From assembly GCA_033980235.1 (NCBI GenBank), contig CM067067.1, positions 33,986,451 to 34,050,450 of the forward strand: a DNA stretch of 64,000 nucleotides, given 5' to 3'. The stretch is from Diadema setosum (lineage: Eukaryota; Echinodermata; Echinoidea; Diadematoida; Diadematidae). The stretch's first letter is position 1, and each line of letters starts with the position of its first letter. This document shows, piece by piece, positions 12,301-24,300 of the stretch. Below the pieces are notes generated by a model. That model did not search any database and was not told the origin of the DNA. It was given only the letters and a program-made list of their open reading frames with translations. Made by a program: the position numbers and the translations under genes.

Positions 12301-15300
12301 TCATGCAAAATCTGCCAAACATGGTTGTGAGTTTACGGTTGCCATGGCAACCAGTAATATTTGTCATAGCTAAATTATACATCAAAATGTGCGCAATAAA
12401 ATGTTAGGAAAAGTCACCAAATATGGTTGAAACCGGGTGAAAGGTGTAGGAGTGGCAAACGAAAGTATGATAGGGGGGCACAATGTGCCCCCCCGGGCTT
12501 TATAGGGTTAAACAATGCCGCCCCCCCCCCCCCCCCCCGGGCTTTATAGGGTTAAACAATGCCGCCCCCCCCCCCGGGCTTTATAGGGTTAAACAATGAT
12601 GTAAATTTAAAGTCATTCATTTACCTGTTTCCAAGTATATCGACTGTTAGACTCAAAAAGTAATCATGATTAGTTATTACACAATATACAACTCCGTTCA
12701 GTTGACTTTGTGTTACATTTATGTATGTAAAAGGAGCTCAAATCACAATCAGATCAAGTTGGTGTAGCATAAGAAACCGTAGCATAAGAAACCAAACAAC
12801 ACATAAGAAACCGTTTCCTTGCCACACTCACTGGGCAGCACAATCCCAAAATCATTAAGTATATCTAAGTACTAATGGCATTGAATGGCATGAACTCAGA
12901 CAAAAAAAAGAGGTCAGATGATTTGTTTTTCATCAAAATTTGTCCATATATTAAGAAAAGGTGGTGGTGCTATCACCTCATACGTCTCCCTTTGATTTAC
13001 AGTACACAAATCTTCATAAAAATGTTCCCTTTTTAAAAACATGAAACCAGTATGAATAAGGTGGATCTTTTTACATTAAGTCGTTGTGGTCCAGCAAAAT
13101 CCTAGAAACAGCGACATGGGGGTGGGGGACGCTGAAGTTGCTCTATCATCGACAAATATAGCATAATTTTGATACGCGTATAATATTTTTTTTGTGCCCA
13201 AATCGACGAGGAAGTTGTTGATATTATAGAATCTTCCAATTTGCGTAATTCAGTGAAAATATGTGAAATTATAAAATTCCATGGTATTCTTATTCTATGA
13301 CTGTTTTTGGTCACAACTTCTCTCTTTTTATCGAACTTGTTTTGAGTATAATGCTAAATAGACATTAATTTTGTAAGTAAATGAGGTTTATCTATTGACC
13401 TACATCCATGCACGGAGAGCATTACGAGTATCCTCCACAAAGGATCGAGAATAGTATGTCGACGTAGGAGGATACATGCAAAGGATGATTAAACATGTTT
13501 GTCATTCGTCACATGACATTTGCCACTAAATAGATATTCCAATTAAAACAAGAATGCAAACAAATTTAATGGTAAACTTTTGAAATACTCAATATGAATG
13601 CTATCATGCTTAACGAAATCGTCGAGTGAACAAAGCGTTATGTTAGATTGATAATCCCCTTTAATTTTAACCAATGACAGAAGTCTTGTGTTGAAGAAAA
13701 AAATGACAAAAAGTTTCTGCAACGGTGGTATAAGTTTTGGCTGACAGCCATCATTCACTGAACATCAGAACTTGGAGTAGCAATAGGTTTGACAGGCATG
13801 TCTGGCGTGAAAGGGGTACTTTTATAGCCAATCAAAAGAGGATAGCCCAGCTTTTGGCGGGAAGCCAAAATGGGCTTAACATCGCGATGGCCATAGCATG
13901 GAATACGCTTGTATAAACTTACGCATATTTTGGGGAAATCATCGAATTTTGTTTTTGTTTTAATTTTCGTTTACCTTCTTTGTTTTTCCAGTATTATGAA
14001 AGATTTGGGCTGAGCAAGGTTTCTTTTCAGGACCACACCCCAAAAAGGAAGGAGTATATACGCGCCGCAAACCAAGAATCTTATAACCATGAAAGAGAGA
14101 TAATTCACATCTAAAGCCGCAATCAGTCAGTCCACTCTTCATGGTTATTGATAATCTTTCAAACAATATGAATCATACTAACGGTGATAATGATCACAAC
14201 AAACAGCAGTGACAAAATTTGATAAATAACATCTAGGATATTGGTTACAGTGTTATGATGATAGTGATATTTGTAGCGGCAGTAAAATCAAGATGTTTTA
14301 GGAGCACAGTAGAATAAAAGTATTGTTGACGCTAGTTAAACTTTAGATTCGGTAGATTCTTGTAGTGATGCTTAAGATCAGAAGAATTAAATATATTCTT
14401 TATTAGGGTTAACTATTGGGACACTTTAAACAAAACTGCTTTGGTAAATCTTGATGCTATTTGGCAGCTCATCACATGGTGGTTTAAATTGGAAAAAAAA
14501 AAGAAATCCGAGGAGGTCACATTTCATTATCATCTCGATTGGGATTTTTCTAAACACGCGATAGTGGCTTCCTGAGGCTAAATTTCCTGTTTTTGTCTTC
14601 GCTTCCATCGGGAGCAGGGTATACTAGTGCTATGTTTTAAGGAGAGTCTTCCTTACCGTGCATGAAATCTCTCCTGGACTCGGGCCGGCCCGGGCAGCCA
14701 GCGTGCAGGCGGAAGGAAGCCGTGTGTCAATGGTTTTCTCCTGCTGCCCACGAAGCCTATGATGGACGTGCCCTTTGATGTGCGTTGTGTTTGCCAAGGG
14801 GTCACTCTCTGCGTGGATGTCTTTCCTGACATATCATCTGACACTCATGCAAGGAAAGTTGTGCTCGTCTTGTGTTCTTGTAGGCCTAAATTACGATAGA
14901 TTCCATGTTTTATGGCTACAAACCAACAGCCAATAGGAAAGAACGGGAAGCATCATTTCAAGGGAGTTATACACATCAAGAATTTCAAATTTGAAATTTG
15001 GTTCTTTCTGAGAGCAGGCTAAACTTTTGTTTAAGCTTTTTTACTGGCCTTTAATACATGTATCGTTATTGTATATGTGTTGTCACAAATGTACACACAA
15101 GTAGTTATATGTACATGTATCAAGGCTGTATGCATGGTTGTTTAATGTGTATGTACACAGGGTGACCAGATTAATGGAGAACATTCTACATGATATAGAT
15201 GTAGTACATACAGGCTGACCAGATCAGTGGAGAATTTTCTACATGGTATACAATGTAGCTACAGTACATGTATGCATCTGACAGGAAATACATTATAGCT

Positions 15301-18300
15301 CACTCAATCTAGAATGATTTAACCCATTCCAGAAAATTCTGGGAAGTGCTGGCTGAGTGAGGCACTGCCCTTGTAGCCCAATGTGATTGGTAGTTAATTT
15401 TGGCAATGATGTTATGCACATATTAGGAAGTGAGTCATCCAGGATTCCTGGAATTTGGACTTGCTAGTATGTTCAGGTATGTGGCCCCAGGTTGGAGAAA
15501 ATTACAGAATGTACTAGAAAGGGGTGCATGGATAGTATATAAGCTGGAGAAATTCTGCAGTAGGGAGAGTACCCAACACCTCTGCTCTGAGAGTTACGTC
15601 ACTTCTGGCTCTGAAGCGACTTGTTATAGTCAGTCCTGTGTTACCTGCTGACCTGCTATACCAATTGTGTTTGTGGAGATAAGGCCTGGGAGACATTTTG
15701 CCTGCAGAGAATTAATTTGCCTACATTGGAGAGCGACTCCATATTTTAGTGTCAACGGACATTATTACGGCAAAGCTGTGACGGGCTGGATTCCTTGCTG
15801 GACATTATAAAGTGAATCATCATTCAACGCATCAACTGGACGTGGTCGTCATAACGTCTGGATTCTACACGTTTCGCTGTGAACATTTTACCGTGGACAT
15901 CTAACTTGGATTTTACCCCGGATTTATACCTTGGACTATCGTAACCTGCACCTCTGGATTTACGTCGAAGGTATCATTCATCGGTGCATCGTGGATCATT
16001 CCTTTGTGTATCGAGCATCGTATTTGGACATTTCCAGGGATATTGCATGTATTAAGTGTAAGTGATTTTATTACTGATTTGTAACTGTTTCTATTGATCG
16101 TTATTGTACTGATGTGAGAACCGATCACGAGTCTGTACCCACAATATTACTGTTAATAAACCGCCTGAACATTAGTTGATTGTTTCTTTTGTGCGATCAT
16201 TCTCAGAGTGATTTTGGTCGTAACAAAATTGGGGGCTTGTCCGGGAAGTGAATTTAAAGCCAAAACTTAGAATTTGGAACGTTCCGGAATCCAGAATATT
16301 GGTACAGACAAAATACCAGTGAGTTGATTGTTCAATTGTACATTGTGTGAAATACATGTGACAATGTCAATCAGTACAATGGATGTTCAGGCATTTGTTC
16401 AGAGGACAGATTTGTCCCTCAAAGATTTGCAAAGGTTACGCAAATGTGATTTGACTGCTATTGCACAGCATTTAAATGTTGATGTTCCACAAGGTGTAAG
16501 AAAGGCAGAGATTCTTGACTTGGTAGCTGGTCACATGGAGCTCAAAGAAGAAATTGACACTTCAGATCAAACTCAAATTTCAGATCAAACACGGCTTGAG
16601 CTTGCTAAATTGGAAATGAAGGAGAGAGAAAGAGCAAGGGAATTAGAAATGGAGAAAGAGAAGATGAGATTAGAAATTGAAAGAGAAATTGAAATGAAGA
16701 AACTTGAAGTGGAGCAACAACTGAAATTGCGTGAGATGGAATTGACTCATGCACAGACTGTTGGAAATCGTGAAAGGGCTCCCCCTGAATTTGATTTGGC
16801 CAAGAACATTCGATTGGTGCCAAAGTTTGAAGAAAACAGAGTTGATGCATATTTTGTGTCATTTGAGAAGGTGGCTAACAGTTTGAACTGGCCACAGGAA
16901 TTTTGGCCCTTGCTCCTTCAAAGTGTGTTTGTCGGCAAAGCTGCCGATGTGTACTCGTCTCTCTCTGAAGAGCAATCACGTGACTATGCTACAGTCAAGA
17001 AAGCAGTGTTGAATGCTTATGAGTTGGTGCCAGAGGCGTACAGACACAAGTTCAGAAATTCGTACCGCAAACCAGGCCAGACACATGTTGAGTTTGCTCG
17101 TGAAAAAGAAATGATGTTTGATAGGTGGTACAGATCCCTGAAAGTGGAACAGGATTTTGATAACCTACGTGAGGTTGTTCTTTTGGAAGAATTCAAAAAG
17201 AGTGTTGCTTTCAGTGTGAGGTCGCATTTGGATGATCACAAAGTGACAAGTTTGCATAAAGCAGCCTTGATGGCTGATGAGTATGAGCTGACCCACAGAA
17301 ATGACAACAGACCACCTTTCAGGAATTTCTCTGGAAATAAGAGAGACAAAAATCAGTTGAGCAATCCAAAGAATGCTGGTTCTGAAAAAGGCACGAGTTC
17401 TGAAACTTCATCGGCACCAAAGCCTCAATCTGACAAAGGGTCCAGTACAAGTGCAAATGTCATCAAATGTTTTCATTGTAACAAGACAGGGCACGTAAAG
17501 TCACAGTGTTGGAAGTTGCAAAACAAAACAAAGAAGGACATGGGATTTGTCATGTCAAAAAGTGTCCTACCCGAAAATAGTGTCCCTTTCAGTGAAACAC
17601 AGGCCATTGAAAGTCGATCTCCCAAATTCAAAGATAGGACTAAGCAGGTGGATGAGAGCTATCGTAGCTTTTTGTTTGATGGTGAGGTGACCCCATGTAC
17701 TTCTGGTGAGGCAGGTAAGCCAGTAGTTATCCTGCGGGATACGGGGGCCTCTCAGTCGTTGATGGTGGATGGTGGTATGACTTTTCCACCAGATAGTGCA
17801 GTGAATGCAAAAGTCTTGATTCAGACTGTTGATGGCAGTTATATGTCAGTTCCGCTGTATAGAGTGGATTTGAAGTGTGACCTAGTTTCTGGTCCTGTTA
17901 CTGTTGGAGTTGTTCCTGAGTTGCCCATGGCAGGCATTGACTTCCTGTTGGGGAATGACTTGGCTGGGGACAAGGTGGTTGCGTCTCCAGTTGTTTCGGA
18001 TAAACCAGTGGTGGTTGCTGAAACTGAGCAGTTGCAGGAGGAATTTCCTGGGATTTTTCCAGATTGTGTTGTGACTAGGTCTCAGGCTCGTAGAGCTGTT
18101 CAAGATGATGCGGATTCTGTTGATGTGGAGGAGAATTCCGGTGTTTGGTTGGCAGAAACCTTTTTCAAGGATTTGAATGATGGGGTTGCTGTATTAGGCT
18201 CCAAGGCTAACAGTGATGGGCTGTTTAGCAAGTCTTCCTTGGTTGAAGCACAGCAGGCAGACTCTGAGTTGAAAGGCTTGTCTCAGACGGCGTGTTCTGA

Positions 18301-21300
18301 GGCTGAGGCTGAAAAGGTCCCTGAGTGCTATTATGTCAAAGATGGCATTTTGATGAGGAAGTGGAGACCTCCCCATAGGCCAGCTGATGAGGATTGGACG
18401 GTGGTCCGTCGAGTTGTTGTCCCTCCCTGTTACCGCGGTGAGATCTTGAGGATTGCTCACGAGTTACCTGTTGGCGGCCATTTAGGCGTCAGAAAGACAA
18501 AGGATCGGATCATGAGGCATTTTTATTGGCCAGGGTTGAATGTGGATGTGGCTGAGTTTTGCAAGACTTGTCACACATGTCAGGTGGCTGGTAAACCACA
18601 GCATTCAGTGAAGCCGGCGCCATTGATTCCGATACCTGCATTTGAAGAACCATTCAGTCGGGTTCTAGTTGACTGTGTTGGACCTTTGCCTAGGACTAGG
18701 TCAGGTCATAAGTACCTCTTGACAATCATGGATATGTCTACACGGTTTCCAGAGGCTATCCCATTGCGAAATATCACTGCCAAGACTGTGGTAGATGCTC
18801 TAGTGCAGTTTTTCACTAGGTATGGGTTGCCCAAGGAAGTGCAGTCTGACCAAGGGTCAAATTTCATGTCAGGCATATTTCAAGAGGTGATGTATCGTTT
18901 GGGTGTGAAGCAGCTGAAGTCATCAGCTTATCATCCCCAATCCCAAGGTGCGTTGGAGCGCTACCACCAGACCCTAAAGACAATGATTAGGGCATTTTGT
19001 GAGGAGTATCCCGAGGATTGGGATAAGGGCATCCCTTTCCTGCTGTTCGCAACGAGGGACTCCCCAAATGAGTCGACGGGTTTCAGCCCATTTGAGTTGG
19101 TGTACGGTCATGAAGTTAGGGGCCCACTGAAGCTCATCAAAGAGAAATTCATGACTGAGGATGATGAGGTCCACCTACTTGACTATGTGTCAAAGTTTCG
19201 TGAAAGGCTTTCAAAGGCTTGTGAGGTAGCTAGGGAACACTTGAAAGTGTCACAAGATTCAATGAAGAGAAAGGCAGACAAAAATGCCAGAGCACGAACC
19301 TTCAAACCAGGTGACAAAGTTCTTGTACTGCTGCCCATACAAGGTGATCCACTGAAAGCCAAGTTCAGTGGCCCATACTGTGTCAAAAAGAAACTCAATG
19401 ATGTGAACTATGTGATCAGCACACCAGACAGACACAAAGAACAGAGAATGTGTCATGTCAACATGTTGAAAGAGTGCTATGACAGAAAGTCAGTTGGTGT
19501 GACATAGATAGTGGATAGCACAGTAGAAGTTAAGGGTGAAAAGTTTTCACCGCGCCACTTACAGTGTATACATGTGTTTAGCATATCCATTACTGAATGC
19601 AAAACAGTTTGACATGATTGTATAAGCTTTAAGAATCCAAGCAATATCATTGTAAATGGTATCCATGAAAAGAGAACATGGAATTAATGCAGCTATTCAA
19701 AAGGCATGTGATAGTATGTGATTGTTGTTGCTTGATTTGGATTTTACCTCACATTCGTTGTAAATAACAATGAGAAATTGTGAAGGTAAAAGAAACCCTT
19801 GCTACGGCAAGGCTTTCTTTTTCCCATGGGGGATGGTGTCACAAATGTACACACAAGTAGTTATATGTACATGTATCAAGGCTGTATGCATGGTTGTTTA
19901 ATGTGTATGTACACAGGGTGACCAGATTAATGGAGAACATTCTACATGATATAGATGTAGTACATACAGGCTGACCAGATCAGTGGAGAATTTTCTACAT
20001 GGTATACAATGTAGCTACAGTACATGTATGCATCTGACAGGAAATACATTATAGCTCACTCAATCTAGAATGATTTAACCCATTCCAGAAAATTCTGGGA
20101 AGTGCTGGCTGAGTGAGGCACTGCCCTTGTAGCCCAATGTGATTGGTAGTTAATTTTGGCAATGATGTTATGCACATATTAGGAAGTGAGTCATCCAGGA
20201 TTCCTGGAATTTGGACTTGCTAGTATGTTCAGGTATGTGGCCCCAGGTTGGAGAAAATTACAGAATGTACGAGAAAGGGGTGCATGGATAGTATATAAGC
20301 TGGAGAAATTCTGCAGTAGGGAGAGTACCCAACACCTCTGCTCTGAGAGTTACGTCACTTCTGGCTCTGAAGCGACTTGTTATAGTCAGTCCTGTGTTAC
20401 CTGCTGACCTGCTATACCAATTGTGTTTGTGGAGATAAGGCCTGGGAGACATTTTGCCTGCAGAGAATTAATTTGCCTACATTGGAGAGCGACTCCATAT
20501 TTTAGTGTCAACGGACATTATTACGGCAAAGCTGTGACGGGCTGGATTCCTTGCTGGACATTATAAAGTGAATCATCATTCAACGCATCAACTGGACGTG
20601 GTCGTCATAACGTCTGGATTCTACACGTTTCGCTGTGAACATTTTACCGTGGACATCTAACTTGGATTTTACCCCGGATTTATACCTTGGACTATCGTAA
20701 CCTGCACCTCTGGATTTACGTCGAAGGTATCATTCATCGGTGCATCGTGGATCATTCCTTTGTGTATCGAGCATCGTATTTGGACATTTCCAGGGATATT
20801 GCATGTATTAAGTGTAAGTGATTTTATTACTGATTTGTAACTGTTTCTATTGATCGTTATTGTACTGATGTGAGAACCGATCACGAGTCTGTACCCACAA
20901 TATTACTGTTAATAAACCGCCTGAACATTAGTTGATTGTTTCTTTTGTGCGATCATTCTCAGAGTGATTTTGGTCGTAACAGTGTATTTTGATCATCGTT
21001 TTAATGTTCGATTACCTATCGTATCAAAACCCAGAGTTTTTGGAAATATTACTATTGGTTCTAGTGTTTCATCTAATAATGCATTCTGTTTTAACCAACT
21101 GGTTATCTATTTGACGTCTTCTTCCGCATAGCAGTGTTGGTTACTATAGTAACACCTGTTACAGACACTTACAAGAGGAGGCAGGGAAGTTAGGCACACA
21201 AGACCCCTGCTAGTCACGTTTATTGCGATATACGCCCAGGCCTGCTGTGTTGTGTGAAGCGCGGAAGGAGATTGCAACTGTGCATGTCACATCAGACAAG

Positions 21301-24300
21301 GTCTAATTTTGTCTTCTGAAAAAGAGTTGCGCTATTCAGCCCTTGTAGCTGTTGTGCAGAAGTGGCAATCCAAACTATGAGGTTCTATGGTAGCGTTTAG
21401 TTAAAACCTGCAAAATGTCCTTCGCAGTATATTGAGATTAAAACAAACCAAAAAAAAAAAAAAAGAAATGCCAACCTCACCAAGTCTGTTGGAAAGGTGA
21501 GAAAGATACGATGACAGGGCAATAGACCGTTTTGGTTATGTATTCAAATCCTACCAATGCTCTCTTCAATATACAGTTGCCATCAACAAATACGAAAGCT
21601 TGCCGTCGGCTTGCCCTAGAACCGGCAACAATTGATTGAATTCCTACCTGAGGACTTAATGAGAGGGGAAAATGACTGGTGAATAAAATGATTCGTTATT
21701 AGAGGCTTTAGGAAAAGAAATATTCATGAATGATTATTATTGTAATCGTAGAAATATACCTATAAGAATTATATCTCTACGATTGTGATACATCACAGAA
21801 ACGGTCTATTCATCGAGATGCTATTATGGCTCCTTTCTCGTATCCTTTAGGTGTTCTTATTGCTTTTGTGTGTGTGTGTGTGCATGTGTCCAATTTATGT
21901 AGATGCGCTTGAACGTGAGTAAGTAAGTGTAATGTAATGTGTGTGGGGGGGGGATGTGCGTCTGTGGACACTGAATTTTGGGCCCGTGTGCATAGCATGC
22001 ACCAAAAAGGAGGGGGCAGCACGATGAATAACATACATGTGTGTTTTATGCTTTCGTTATACGTGTGTTCCCCATGTCTCCTCCAATCACTCATCATCTG
22101 TAGGTTAAGAGGGATGGTCGATAATTAATTTCTTTTGATTAAATCAAATTAAATTCAATTAGATTTAATTTAATTTAATTTGATTTGTTTAATTAGTTTA
22201 ATTTAATTTAATTTAATTCAATTCAATTTCATTTCAGTCCGAAATAATTTCATACTTAAAACTTTACAGTAAACGATTTTTGTAATTCGATTTTTTTTTA
22301 AAATTAAAATTGCTTCAGTTAGATTTCATTAGAACACCCTTTTACAAGAAAAGAATTTTTGTGCTAATTCCAACTCAACCCTGGGCGATATATAGGTCAG
22401 AATATAGACTTGGTACATGGACTCGTTTTAAGAGGATTGAAAACTAGATTATTCTCGTAACTTTCAGAGAAAATAAAATTTGTTTTATACAGGGCCTACC
22501 TAAGAAATGTGATGACTCACTGAAAAATTAAACACAGTCAATCATGACAGTAGATTTCTAGATTTGACATTAAATTTGTACAGGTTATGTCCAGTTTAAT
22601 GATAATCAGTAATTATACCCCCGCCAAACGAAGTTTGAGGGGGTATATAGGAATCAGCGGACGGTCGGGCGGTCGGGCGGTCGGTCGGGCGGTCGGTCGG
22701 GCGGTCGGTCGGGCGGTCGGTCGGGCGGTCGGTCGGTCGGTCGGTCCGTTGCAAATCTTGCGTCGCGAACTACTTCCTCAGTTTTCAACCGATTCCCATA
22801 AAACTTGGCACAGATGTGTGCCTTGGGTTGTAGATGTGCAAGACGTATTTTTTGACAGTACCCAAAAGTACGTTGCCATGGTAACGGCATATTATGGGCA
22901 AAAATGGGTACAAATCTTGCGTCGCGAACTCCTCCCACAGTTTTTGATCAATTTTTATGAATTAGGTACAGATGTTCATCTGAATATGTTAATGTGCAAG
23001 ACACATATTTCTGCAGTGGCGAAAAGTGCGTTGCCATGGTAACGGCATGTTATTGGTAAAATATAGGGCAAAATGCTTCATGGCAAAACTGCTTCATCAG
23101 TGTTCTTCCAATTCTCATGGAATTCATATTGAATGTTTGTCTTAGGATGTAGGTCAGCATGACACATTTCTTGACAGTGACAAAAAGTATGTTGCCATGG
23201 TAACAGCTCACATATTATGAGCCAAAATGATGGAAAATTTTGTGTTGCAAACTACTTCCTCAGTTTTTGCCCAATTTCCATGAAACTTGGTACAGATGTG
23301 TGCCTTTGGTTGTAGATGTGCAAGACGCATTTTTCGACAGTACCGGAAAGTACATTGCCATGGTAACGGCATATTAATGGCAGAAGATCAAGGAAAGATC
23401 TTGCGGATTTAACTACTTCCTCAGTTTTTTGACCAAAGCTTATGAAATGTTGTTTTGACCAAAGCTTATGAAATGTTGTTTGGCGGGGGTATAACCAGTC
23501 GCTGTAGCGACATTTCTAGTTTTACCTCTGTTAACGTCCATGTTTTGATGCCCGAGTTTCTGTTAAATTGATTAAACATTCATTGTGCCACACATTGGTT
23601 GGAAATCATTTTATCGAAATTTTTCTCTCGTTCAATCATTTATTCATATTGTGCTTCGGAAATAAGAAATTATATTGCTCTTGGTTCTCGAGTACATATA
23701 TTGCTATTATTAGTGACAGGTTCAATGACATGATACCGCTTCTACCAACTTGCATAATTATTACATGGTTGGACAGCAACTTATATAGCAAGCAATGGCG
23801 GCACTGCGAGCTTACATTTGAAATTGACTACACGATGTTCTCTCGGCCAAAATTGCAATTTCATAGGTCGTTTCCCTCGCTCGCAATTTGGCGCGAAGCT
23901 TTTTCCAAGAAAACCTAATTCATCTGAGATATGGCTTTTCCTCGAAGGCCATTTTGGATGGACACGGATGTACACACGATGCATTTTGGATGGAACAGCA
24001 AAAAAAAAAAAAAAAATGCAGCAGACGTTCTGTTTTGTAATATTTTGTGTGTGTGTGTGTGTGTATGTGTGTGAGGATGATGCAGTTTTAGATTAAGAGG
24101 GCCTTTGTTCTGACCCAAATTATGTTTACTTGTTCTGAGCCATGATATATTGTTCGTTGTCTTTCTTTTTGACTGTCTGTTTCTTTCTGTGAATGTGCCT
24201 ATCTATCTTGAAGCAGCCTGCACAGAAAATAGATATGTGAATGTCAAAATATAAAAGATAGACGAATCACTTATTCAAAAATAATACCACATTCAATTCA

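Larger units (their letters stand above)
15081..20981 (+). mobile_element. full-length LTR retrotransposon, gag-protease-integrase only (Gmr1-like Ty3)
   Basis: A 5901-bp element with two 1145-bp LTRs, a primer-binding site, one uninterrupted polyprotein gene, a stem-loop and a short purine tract before the right LTR, flanked by GTGT. The LTRs differ at one base that I could find (T15515 against G20271), so the insertion is young. The order is gag, protease, integrase and then stop. No reverse transcriptase or RNase H is present, and only 329 bases separate the stop codon from the right LTR. It lies in the same orientation as TGFBR2, inside proposed intron 1. Without RT it must have moved with enzyme supplied in trans. 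Confidence 0.93.

Noticed and set aside
15430..15651. 71-73-codon frames occurring identically at about 15.4-16.1 kb and 20.2-20.9 kb
   Set aside because: They lie inside the two LTRs and are duplicated only because the LTRs are.
22587..23042. Frames rich in VGRAVGR or PDRPPDR repeats
   Set aside because: Translation of the GGTCGGGC microsatellite inside Helitron-like element A.
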